A stretch of DNA of 64,000 bases from Anaeramoeba flamelloides (lineage: Eukaryota; Metamonada; Anaeramoebidae). The notes below the pieces were generated by a model. The model searched no databases. It had not been told where the DNA came from and was given only the letters and a program-made list of their open reading frames with translations. Positions 54,869 to 64,000 of the stretch are shown here, piece after piece (position 1 is the stretch's first letter; every line of letters begins with the position of its first letter). Both the position numbers and the translations under genes were made by a program. Where the stretch lies: positions 7,440,001-7,504,000 of the forward strand of contig JANTQA010000047.1 of assembly GCA_027625915.1 (NCBI GenBank), read 5' to 3'.

Positions 54869-57718
54869 TTACAAATCCTTTGGAATAAAAAAATCAAAAG
54901 GCAAGGGTGGCAATGGATATGAATGGTCTTTTTGGTATTTCCGATAAAAATTACTATAATCCTTTTCAGTGTTTTTAAAATCGTTGTATATATATTTGAC
55001 ATAAGGCTTAAAAAATTTCTTCTCATAATCAGATAAATCACGGATATAACTTTTAATGCTTTGGTTCTTAAAATACACAATCTTCTCAACTGTTTCATTC
55101 TTTTTCATTCTTTCGATTATTTTCAAAATGTGCTTACTTTGGTAGGTAGCAAATTTTGTGATTTTGCGAAGAATTGAGTGTTGGTTTTCATCTAAATCCT
55201 GGCAAATCAATAATAGTTTTTTAACGATTGATAAGTTTTTCTTATTTTCAATAATAAAATCTTGATTACTTGGATTGAAATGGAAAATTTTAAATAATAA
55301 TAAATGGCAAAATGCTCTTCTCACTTGGTAATAGGGCGACAGAAACAAATAAAAGAACCTTTTGCCCAATAGCCACTTATATAAAATTTTGTTGTGGATT
55401 TTGCTTGGAAAATGCTGATAAAACTTGTAAATAAAATTCAAACTGATTAATAATTGGTATTGGTGGTCAGAAAACAATAGCGTCTGTAATGTGAACTTGA
55501 TCAAATTCAGATCTAAAAAGGACGGTAATTTTTCAATTATTTGCAAATTATTTGCTTTTTCGTCTTTGGATTTCCTTTTTTTCTTCTTATTGCCCGTGTC
55601 TGCGTAATTCTTCAAAAACGCACACAAATATTTCATTGTGATCTGCACACACTCAATGTCCCGTATATTCGTTGATTTAATGATCGTATATATATATAAA
55701 TTTGCGCAAATTTTGTTTTTCGAGATTTGCTTCAAATAATATTTTAGTCGGCTTTCAATTTTTTGCTTATGGTACTTAATTCGATAGATCGAGATAATAA
55801 AGGCCTTTAACGAATTTAAAAATAATGGCATTTTTAAAATTAATGTTTTTTTTTCCAACATTGGAACGATCAAATTATATAGCGAATCAATAAAATTGAT
55901 CAAAAAAATAGGGTTTTTTAATAATTTGAAGACAACCTGATTATTACGCTCAAGCCTTTGCACAATTTGCATCTCACTAAACGTCCTTGAAAGATTTATG
56001 GTATCCTTCCAGCTTGTCTTTGATGAAAAAACCGTTCGCATACTTTTCGTTCTCCCACTCGCCTCAGGGCGATTTGCTTGGTGGAGATCTTGAAGGTCTG
56101 TGTGCTTTTTTTTGTTTTCTCTCTGGATTTCTATTCTGATCGATTCGAAATTCTGTTTTGATTCTTCAATAAAACGCCTTGAAAATAAATATGGATGAGT
56201 TAGTTTTGGTATTAATTTTTCCATCTCAATTTTTTCGTTTGAATTTAATTTATGGAGTGGTTCAATTTTAAAATTAAATTCAATTTCTTTGTGCTTCTTT
56301 TTCTTTTTTTTTTGTTTTTCTTGTTTTCCGTTTCCTTTTTCTTTTTCTTGTTTTTCTTTTTCTTTATCTTGTTTTTCTTTCTCTTGATTTTCTTTTTCTT
56401 TTTTTTTATCTTGTTTTTTTTTATCTTGTTTTTCTTTATCTTGTTTTTCTTTTTCTTTTTCTTGTTTTTCTTTTTCTTTATCTTGTTTTTCTTTTTCTTT
56501 ATCTTGTTTTTCTTTATCTTGATTTTTTTTTTCTTGCTTTTCTTTATCTTGTTTTTCTTGATCTTGATTTTCTTTTTCTTGCTTTTCTTTTGGCTGTGCT
56601 TTTTGTTTTTGTGTTTGTTTTTCAATTTTGATGAATTCAATGCTATTTGTTTTCAGAAAAATGCGATTCTCATGACTATTGTTATTGCTGTTCGTATTAT
56701 AATTTAAACTCTTTTCCTTATCATTCTGGACGTTAACACTATTAATTATTTTGTTCTTATTAACAAGGCTTATTGTTGCGTTGTTTAGAATTAAAAGATT
56801 TGGTGTTTTGTTTTCAAAAATGTCATTCAACCAATTTTCGCTGACATTCATTATAGTTTTTACAAGATTTTTTAAAATTTTGTTTTTTTTTAATAGCTCA
56901 AGATGCTTTTCTCCCCAAATGGATTCTTGAATAGACTGGCTAATGTCAACCATCCTGAAAACGGAAATTGCCAAAACATTTGCACAAAATTTTCTGGTTA
57001 CAAAGGAATCCTCGTCCAGTAAATTGCTATTCAGCTGGCTTTCCACCCAATTTTGGGTAATGATCATATTTTCTCTGAAAAGAGTAACAAATTCTTGGTT
57101 TTTGATTCCTTTCTCAATTTGTGAATAGTTGTTCGAAATGTTTTCAGTGTTCAACCACTTTGATTTTGAGACAGCTAAATAATTCTTTTGTGTCTTGTAA
57201 TTTTTTTCTTTTTTCTTTTCCTTTTCCTTTTCTTTTTCTTTTTCCTTTTCTTTTTCTTTTTGTTTTTCTTTTTTTTTGTTTTCGGACAAGCTCCCAAAAT
57301 ATAATTCTCCACGCTTCATAATAGAGAAAATTAAAGAGCAATACAAACTCTTGTGACGATGCTGAACAAACCTCAACCTTTTGATCGAAAAATTCCATAA
57401 ACAAAAAAATAATTCTCTGAATTGATCTTTTTCTCTTTTTGATCGATATTTGAAATTTGAAAATCCCTCAAGGCTTGGAAGAATTCTTTTAAAAATTTGG
57501 ACTCTTTTTTCTTCTGGGTAAAGCTTGTTAAGTGCTTTTTGTGCCTTTTTTTTAAAATCTCGAAAAAAATTTTTATTCGTGACAAGAAGCGGTGGTTTTT
57601 TTTGTCGAAACATATAACTGCTTGACACTTTCTTCATTGGAAATTGTTTGTAGGTAATTGAATCAGAATTTGCACAATTATTGATTGTAAAAAATGTTGA
57701 AAAAATGATCTCGATCAT
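54869..57718 (-). CDS. Large Lys/Glu-repeat protein with a DUF1765-like block
   Basis: This is a 949-residue protein with two Lys/Glu-rich low-complexity inserts (about 143-171, and about 367-473 with a KEKQDKEK pattern) between helical, well-mixed regions. The region around 724-806 (LLISLNFIYKFYQHFPSK, then RFFYLFLSPYYQVRRAFCHL and LLFKIF) resembles the core of the DUF1765/UPF0592 family, whose usual signature is a SL.FLY segment followed by FLFLHW...VR..F..LL...I. Fungal members of that family include the yeast Ahk1 protein; no biochemical activity is established that I know of. The match is from memory and short. The first ATG is used; Met28 (57637) is an alternative. The stop is TAA, followed in the RNA by AT-rich sequence. 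The Lys/Glu tracts are encoded by TTTTTC/CTTTTC-type hexamers on the plus strand, so the long opposite-strand Phe-rich frames are artefacts. Confidence 0.75.
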   Translation of the reverse strand: MIEIIFSTFFTINNCANSDSITYKQFPMKKVSSSYMFRQKKPPLLVTNKNFFRDFKKKAQKALNKLYPEEKRVQIFKRILPSLEGFSNFKYRSKREKDQFRELFFCLWNFSIKRLRFVQHRHKSLYCSLIFSIMKRGELYFGSLSENKKKEKQKEKEKEKEKEKEKEKKKEKNYKTQKNYLAVSKSKWLNTENISNNYSQIEKGIKNQEFVTLFRENMIITQNWVESQLNSNLLDEDSFVTRKFCANVLAISVFRMVDISQSIQESIWGEKHLELLKKNKILKNLVKTIMNVSENWLNDIFENKTPNLLILNNATISLVNKNKIINSVNVQNDKEKSLNYNTNSNNNSHENRIFLKTNSIEFIKIEKQTQKQKAQPKEKQEKENQDQEKQDKEKQEKKNQDKEKQDKEKEKQDKEKEKQEKEKEKQDKEKQDKKKQDKKKEKENQEKEKQDKEKEKQEKEKGNGKQEKQKKKKKKHKEIEFNFKIEPLHKLNSNEKIEMEKLIPKLTHPYLFSRRFIEESKQNFESIRIEIQRENKKKHTDLQDLHQANRPEASGRTKSMRTVFSSKTSWKDTINLSRTFSEMQIVQRLERNNQVVFKLLKNPIFLINFIDSLYNLIVPMLEKKTLILKMPLFLNSLKAFIISIYRIKYHKQKIESRLKYYLKQISKNKICANLYIYTIIKSTNIRDIECVQITMKYLCAFLKNYADTGNKKKKRKSKDEKANNLQIIEKLPSFLDLNLIKFTLQTLLFSDHQYQLLISLNFIYKFYQHFPSKIHNKILYKWLLGKRFFYLFLSPYYQVRRAFCHLLLFKIFHFNPSNQDFIIENKKNLSIVKKLLLICQDLDENQHSILRKITKFATYQSKHILKIIERMKKNETVEKIVYFKNQSIKSYIRDLSDYEKKFFKPYVKYIYNDFKNTEKDYSNFYRKYQKDHSYPLPPLPFDFFIPKDL

Positions 57719-58555
57719 GAAAAGATATTATTTGTTCTTAGAAATTTAGAGTTTTTTTAAGAACTAAAATTGAACACACACCCTAAAGAACTTCAATAAT
57801 TACATAACCCACTTTTAAATTTATCTCCGAATAAACAAACTCAAAATTTCAACCCTTTTTTTGAAAAAGTGTGAGAATTAAGTTTTACTAACAAGATCTA
57901 ATTCTTGAAAAAACTTCAAAAGCTATCTTTTCAGTTCAGGATTTATATTTTTTATTGATCATACTTTTTGAGAACAATTAAATTTGATCATAGAACAAAT
58001 CCTATTAATGAGTAACAGACCACAGGTGTTTGAGAACATAAAAAATTCTTTTTAAAAAAGAAATATGTTCTTTTGTGTTCTATTCTTACCTTTATTTACA
58101 ACAAAATTAGATTTGATCTGTCTTGAAAAAAAAAATTTATGTTTCTTGTTTAAAAGATTGAAAAGGGAAAAAAGAGTAACTGATTTACAATCGTTTTTCC
58201 AGATAAAGAGTTTCAATTTTTTTATGACCCTTATCGTAGTGAATAAATGGTAATACAAGACCAAGAAAAAAATACCAACAGTTCCAAGGTTAACATGAAA
58301 TTTTTTCGATAATAAAATTTGCTCTTGATATAGATTTTTAAAAGGCTTAAAGTGTGAATAAGAAAGCCAATTTTGAGAATTTTTTTTCATAAATGAGCTC
58401 TTATAAAAAAATAATCGTCGAATTGATTAAAAATAAATATTTTTTAAAGTACATTTTATGTGTGGGATTCTCAATGAATTTTCGATATTTAGAGTAATTT
58501 TATTTTCTGAAAATTTTATTTTATTGTATATCAGTAAAAATTCTTTTTCATATTA

Positions 58556-59013
58556 CTGTTGAGAGAAAAATGTTGGAAACAGAAAAAAGTTTGGACACCA
58601 TTTTTAATTGGGAACATTACAAAATTGAAAATCAAATCCAATTGATAACGAGATGACTTTTATATAAACCCAGGTTTAAATATGTTAAAAGTTCATTTAT
58701 CTGTGGTGTGTTTAGAATACTAATTTGAATGGTTGATAACTAAAGTAGATCATGCTATTTTAAAAAAAATCCAAATTTTAGTAAACTTTACTATTAATTC
58801 TGAAAATGGTAATTTTTTAAACTTGCTTTAGATTATAAGAGATAAGGTTTTGAAAAAGTAGAATTACATTAATCGTTATTCTAATAAGTTGATATTGTTA
58901 TTTTCTTTAGTTATTTCACAAAGGATTGAAATTAAAAATCATTTTCAGTAATGTTCAAAATTAAAATTGCTGTCCAACTATTTTTCTCTGTAAAACATTT
59001 TTCTCTCTACACT
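58556..59013. mobile_element. Family B-related foldback, variant 3
   Basis: The left end GTTGAGAGAAAAATGTTGGA with CAGAAAAAAGTTTGGACA and the right end TGTCCAACTATTTTTCTCTG with AACATTTTTCTCTCTACAC are inverse. The block TTTTTAATTGGGAACATTAC is shared with family B copies 1 and 2, but the tip sequence differs. About 458 bp, no reading frame. Confidence 0.75.
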
Positions 59014-59273
59014 TAACACATTTAGGATTTTTTTTTTTCAAAATAAGCTTTATTATTCCCCTATTCTTAGATTTTAAAAATATATTAGTCAACATATAAA
59101 TTTGATATTGAATCATTTTCATGATATCCTTGGAAAGACACCACAAACAAATAAAAAGACATCACAAATAACAATCCATTTCTTTGAAAATCCTTATTGT
59201 TCCAAAAGAAAAAATGATTAATGATAAAGAAGTGAAAAATTATCAACTTTTATTATTCTCATTTAAATATAGA

Positions 59274-59772
59274 AAGTAGAGTAGTGAAAAAAATACCAGA
59301 CATGAAAAAAATCCCAGACAAGATTTTTCATTGAGGATATTAGTAAAATTATTGTGTAATTTCATTTATTTACAATCAAATTCCTTTTTTTAAGAATCGA
59401 AATTTTTCAATTATAACTAACCCACTTATTAGAATGATGATTGATGAAATCACACTTGTTCAAAACACCATTCAATCAATCAAAAAACAAGAAGAAAAAT
59501 TATCATTTTCCAAACTCTAGTAAACCTCAATAAAACTCGATTGTTTTTCAAAAAAAGTTGATCAACATATGGCTATCAAAAAATTACTTGAGTATTCTAG
59601 AGACACCTTACTTTAATGAACTTTAGGTAGGTTTATTACTAATCTCATAAAAAAATTGGTTATTTATAATAAGGATTTCATTGAAATTAAACAGAAATTT
59701 TACTAATACTCACAATTAAAAATATTGTCAGGGATTTTTTTCATGTCCGGTATTTTTTTCCCTCCTATACTA
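59274..59772. mobile_element. Family B-related foldback, variant 4
   Basis: The left end GTGAAAAAAATACCAGACAT with GAAAAAAATCCCAGACAAGA and the right end TGTCAGGGATTTTTTTCATG with TCCGGTATTTTTTTCCC are inverse. It shares the doubled GAAAAAAA layout of family B but different bases between. About 499 bp. Confidence 0.75.
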
Positions 59773-59902
59773 TTAATTCACCAAACCAAATTAATTGTGA
59801 TCATAAATTCAGAAATCATTTTACACATGTACATTTCTGGATACTTTGTTTGAAAAAAATCAAGAAAATTAAGATATAATTCTATCCCATTTGAATTTTA
59901 AA

Positions 59903-60890
59903 GACTATGAGGTTAAAATTATTACTAATATATTGGTCTAAAATTTAAGTATGTTGTAATTGGGGTGTAAATGATATTAGTGCGCCATTGCTCAAATAGT
60001 TTCTGTCACTCTAAAAAATATGTTAATATTATTATCTTTATAAATTATTATATGTTTTACTAATGATCAAATATTAAAATTGTACATTTTTAAAAATTAT
60101 TTAAAAATTCTTTTTTCAAAATCGAAAAAATAGAAACCCAAATAATATTATTTGGGTATTTAATAATTCATTTTTATAACTTTAAAAATAAACTATTTTT
60201 TAATTGTTTTTTTTTTTTCATTTCAAGATTAAACAAATAATCAACAATATGAAAATCTGAAGAATAATTAGTTTTGTTTACTTTTATTATCAAACGAGTT
60301 GTAACACCAATTTATTTCCCTGATTTACAAATAATTGTCAAAATAATATATTGATTAAATATTTAGTTTTATAAAAAATTCAATTTCTGACAAACAATCT
60401 ACATTTTGATATAAATTTATGAATGCTTTTTGCAACTATGAAGCCTGAAAATTAACAAAAATTATCTTAAAATTGGTCTCAAAATGCAATTCTTTTATAA
60501 AATTCTTGAGTTTTTTTACTAATACAAGGATTATTTATAATTAAGAGAATCAAAATTTTTGCATTATTTTTAATACAGCCAGTTCCACTTTTAAGTCACA
60601 AAATGCAAAGAAATTTAAGGCACAATAAAAATCTCAAATTAAGGCACAAAATTCAGGTTCTAGGAAAATAAACTTTAAAAAAAAAAAATACAAATTTTGT
60701 TCCTTAATTTGAGATTTTTTCTGTTCCATAAATTTCGATGAAAGTTTGTCCCTTAAAAGTGGAATTGACTGTATCTAATATTTGGAGACATTTGAAAACA
60801 GAATCTTTAATGTGGTTTACATCTAAAAATAACATACTTTAATATTTGGTTCATCTTGGTGGACATTAATACCTTAAGGAAGTTGTGAAA
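59903..60890. mobile_element. Family E element, copy 2, containing a family A MITE
   Basis: It aligns with the reverse complement of 48422-49178 on both sides of the MITE at 60574-60773 (landmarks GTAAATGATATTAGTGCGCC, AAAAATAGAAACCCAAATAA-like, ACAAGGATTATTTATAATTA, TTGGTGGACATTAATACCTT). The outer tip on the left has decayed. Without the MITE the length is about 790 bp. Confidence 0.7.
60574..60773. mobile_element. Family A TA-flanked MITE, copy 5
   Basis: The ends TACAGCCAGTTCCACTTTTA and AAAAGTGGAATTGACTGTA are inverse. 200 bp, interior as in the other copies. It interrupts the family E element, so it is the younger insertion. Confidence 0.85.
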
Positions 60891-62137
60891 TTATCCCTTT
60901 TTTTTAAAAAAATTTAAATTATGTGAAACTTTCCCTTGAAAAATATTTTTTGTATAACATAATATATGTCGTTCATCTAAAAAAGAACTATTGTTTTCTG
61001 ATGAATATTTTTAGAAATCTAGCTTTATAACTTAATACAAATAACCATTGTGATAAATTTTTTTAGAATAAAAACATACTCAAATTTTGAAAATCGAAAA
61101 TATTTTTTGAAATTATTGTGCACTTTTTTATTTTTTTTTTGAAAAATTGGGGTTGAGAAAATTTTGAAATCAAAGAATAAGTTTATATATTAAATTAGAA
61201 TGTTTTTCCTGAGAGTTTATCCTTTTTAAATAACTTTTTTTTTAATTTTACCTTTTGAAAATAAAAAAAACATTTGAAGACCAAATTAGTTCCTTTTTTG
61301 AAAATAAAATTCCAATAATTTAATTTTATTTTAGTAAATGAGTTACAATAAGATACTATATATAAAAATATACATAATTTCAAGTTTGAATTCAATCCTT
61401 TTGGCAAAAAATGTATTCACAAAAAAGTTAAAAGGAACCTTTATTTATTTTTATTTTTTTATTTAGTTTTTTTAATTTTTTTTAATGAAATGTGTTTGCT
61501 TAGCTTTCCATTTTTATTGTTTTTTGGGTTTTCAGGACAGATTGAAATTAATAAATTAAAATATTAAAAATTTGTAAAAATTTGTTTTTGCAATTTTTTT
61601 TGAAAAAAGTGTTAGCAAACTAAGATAAAACTTCAAATAATCTACTAAAGATTAAATTTTCAAAATTAAATTATTAAAATTGAAAATCAAAAAACAACTA
61701 CAAAGTTTTATCCCAAAGAAATAAAAAAAATTGTTAAAAAATTAAAAGTTTAATATATAATTATTTTGGTTTTTATTATTTTATTAGAAAAAAATTGTTT
61801 AAAAAACATACAGAAATCACAAAAAAATATATATTTCGGATTAATTTAGAAAAAAATACCCTATTTTTGATAATTAAATCGAAATTAGATGAAATAAATT
61901 AATTTCAGTTTTTTTTTAAAAAAATATCGGAAACCCTTTGTAATGAATAATAGATTCTTTCTCAGAAAAATTGGAGAATAAAATTTTATTCTGTTAGAAA
62001 TAAAAATGAAACTAAATAATAAAGAAGTAAGTAGAGACAGTATTAATCGGAAGATCAAAAAAGATTTTTTTTTATTTTTTAAATGATTAATTTTTTGATC
62101 GATTTGATTTCCATTTTTTAATTAGCAATGTAACTAT

Positions 62138-62157
62138 ATATATATATATATATATAT
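62138..62157. repeat. (TA)n microsatellite
   Basis: A short TA tract just before a family D element. Confidence 0.85.
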
Positions 62158-62164
62158 AAAATAT

Positions 62165-62874
62165 TTTTCAGTAAAAAAGGCCCAGTTGTTATTAGTAAAA
62201 TACAAAGAGTCTAAAGGGGTTGAATGGATATTTGAAGAAAAAATCTTATTTTGGAAATTTTCAAAATTGAAATCATTTTTTTCACAATTTTTAGACATTT
62301 ATGTTTTTTTTTTTTTCAATTTTTTTTTATGTTTAATTCTTTTAAAAATTTTTTTTTTATTTTAAGATCAATAGTCACTTAGTAAAAATGTGTTATTCTA
62401 AGGTTATTGAATCCATGGAAATGATTGTTGAGAAATCATATTGATTTCTATTGAAATTTTATTCAATCTTTGATCTTGATATTTGTTGAAAAATAGATGT
62501 GAAAAATATTCACTTCATTTTCATTTCATTTTTTCAAAAAGAGACAAAAAATACAAATTCACTTCGTTGAAGACTTTATTTCCAAAAGAAAAGTATGAAA
62601 AATGAAGTGAAAATAGTTTTATTTTTATTATTTAAATATCAGTAGAAGATCAAAAAAAAACATTCTTGTTTTTCTTAATGAGGAACTAAGAATTTGAGTT
62701 TTTCAATTTTTAAGAAAAATATTGATTAATTAGTTTTCTTTCAGACGGATACCAACAATTCTTTGATTGTGTATTATTCTACTTATTTTTCAGATTTGTT
62801 CTTCAACTTTCCATTATAAATAATAATTGATTTAGAATGAAAAAAAAAAAAATTGGGGCACTTAGACAGAAACA
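62165..62874 (+). mobile_element. Family D MITE-like element, copy 3, enlarged
   Basis: It begins TTTTTCAGTAAAAAAGGCCC and ends GGGGCACTTAGACAGAAACA. Internal blocks follow the order of the other copies. It is about 170-200 bp longer because of a foldback inserted at about 62494-62618. Confidence 0.65.
62494..62618. mobile_element. Small foldback inside a family D element
   Basis: The arms GTGAAAAATATTCACTTCAT and ATGAAAAATGAAGTGAAAAT are inverse around a ~70-bp interior. Other family D copies lack this segment, so it is an insertion about 125 bp long. Confidence 0.6.
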
Positions 62875-64000
62875 AAGTTTAGATCAAAAAGAAAAAAGAA
62901 ATTAGAGTGACTAAAGGCTACACTTCCAAATGAAACTTCATCTTCAACTATCAAACTAAACTCAAATTATGAATTATTTATTATCGTTGTTGTTGCGAAT
63001 TTTGTAGACGATTTTGTATTCTGGTACTAATTTCTGAATTTTTGTTTATAAAGAAATTCCAAGTATACTAATTATCTTTATCATTTACCAATTACTCGAT
63101 AAATTATGATTCTTTATTTTGTATTATATCAAAGAAATTATTCTTCAATTATTAATTATTATTTATTTTTTTTATTTTTATTAATTAATAAATTTAAATC
63201 TTGAATTTTCTTTATCAGAATGGAAAGTCTCAACATAAATGAAAGGAATCTTCATCTATTTCTAGATTAGAATTTTTTTTTGCATAAATAAAAAAATTTA
63301 TATTTATTGTTTTTACTCATAAATCAGACAATTATTTGTTTAGCTAATTAATAATTTTTCTTACTTTACAAATCGAACTAGAATTATTTAAAACTTAATT
63401 ATTTTTTTATTCTTACATTATTTAAAAATTTGGTGAAGATATATAACATCAAGATGTTCTTTTTATTTCTCAAATCAAAAAAAAAAGAATTTTAAAAAAG
63501 GTATTATTTTTTCTATAATTTAAAAGAATAGATCGAACTAAAATATGATTTTACAATTTCATAATATCCATTTCAAATCTATAAAACAAAAGAATTGTTG
63601 TATTTTTTTTCATTGATTTCCCATTTTTTTTTAATTTATGAAAAAATAAAACTTTAAGTGAGTAGTATCTTTAACAAATAAAATGAAATATAGTCAAGAT
63701 CTTAAAACTCTAGTCACAATATACAAGTAAAAATGGCCATTTTTTTATTTGTAATTTTTTTTTTTAATTAACTGTTTTGGAATATCTTTAAGTTAATTTT
63801 CTGAACCAAATATTTGACTAGGTTGGAATAGTAATCCTTTTTAAATTTCGGGAAAAATTTTATTCAAGGGTTTTTTGAAAAAGGAGATTGAAAAAAATGG
63901 GAAAAAAAATATATTTTTTGGTTTTATAAAATAGGGATTTAATAGATTTTTTTTTTTTAATTTGTGTTTTGGCTTATGTAATAGATGAGTTAACATCACC

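Larger units (their letters stand above)
57719..64000. other. Intergenic region, repeat-rich
   Basis: It contains two family B-related foldbacks (58556-59013, 59274-59772), a family E copy with a family A MITE inside it (59903-60890), and a family D element with a smaller foldback inside it (62165-62874). From 62880 to the end I see only AT-rich sequence with no gene or named element. Short frames at 58052-58390 and 61195-61407 lack convincing composition. Confidence 0.65.

Noticed and set aside
56252-56707. A 151-codon Phe-rich plus-strand frame
   Set aside because: It is the complement of the Lys/Glu repeat of the minus-strand gene and has no independent coding signs.
58052-58390. A 112-codon minus-strand frame
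   Set aside because: It is rich in Lys, Phe and Leu with no motif, and overlaps an equally long frame on the other strand.

Overview
The window is 64 kb of very AT-rich nuclear DNA from a eukaryotic protist. Three things support this: eukaryote-only proteins (a DBF4-type kinase regulator, TRM1, an SLC35-type nucleotide-sugar transporter), at least one short spliceosomal intron, and a Pol III tRNA gene. Long Lys/Glu hexanucleotide-encoded stretches inside otherwise conserved proteins, together with a likely Byr4/Bfa1-type protein and a likely DUF1765 protein, fit an amoeboid, Anaeramoeba-like or similarly AT-rich lineage. That assignment is inference. Every recognised reading frame ends in TAA under the standard code.

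Genes are sparse. From left to right they are: a coiled-coil protein of unknown function (88-1203, +); TRM1 tRNA G26 dimethyltransferase (6962-8791, -); an SLC35A-like transporter (13671-14723, -); a DBF4-like activator of CDC7 kinase (21351-23202, +, one intron); a basic low-complexity protein with two Byr4/Bfa1-like WEGNE motifs (29186-31321, +); tRNA-Ala(AGC) (36524-36595, +); a small basic protein of unknown function (45615-46229, -); and a large protein with a DUF1765-like block (54869-57718, -). They do not form an operon or a shared pathway. DBF4 and a Byr4-like protein would both act in the cell cycle, but they are separate transcription units.

Most of the remaining sequence is non-coding and full of dispersed non-autonomous elements found by comparing stretches of the window with each other. 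The families are: (A) five ~200-bp TA-flanked palindromic MITEs; (B) 400-500-bp foldback elements whose ends carry a doubled GAAAAAAA motif; (C) arrays of small hairpin modules, some nested inside each other and joined by a degenerate CACTTGACGG-like linker; (D) many ~500-560-bp elements with CAGTCAAAGGGG-like ends; (E, G) elements with long inverted repeats apparently flanked by TTAA; (H) a 1.25-kb repeat present as two inverted copies; and (I) a foldback with two nearly identical ~170-bp arms. Several are inserted into one another. No element in the window carries a recognisable transposase, so all would depend on enzymes encoded elsewhere.

The least explained features are the nested hairpin arrays (family C) and a ~190-bp cluster of ATCGCGAT/ATCGTGAT motifs at 54360-54550. 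Repeat boundaries were judged by eye and may be off by several bases.
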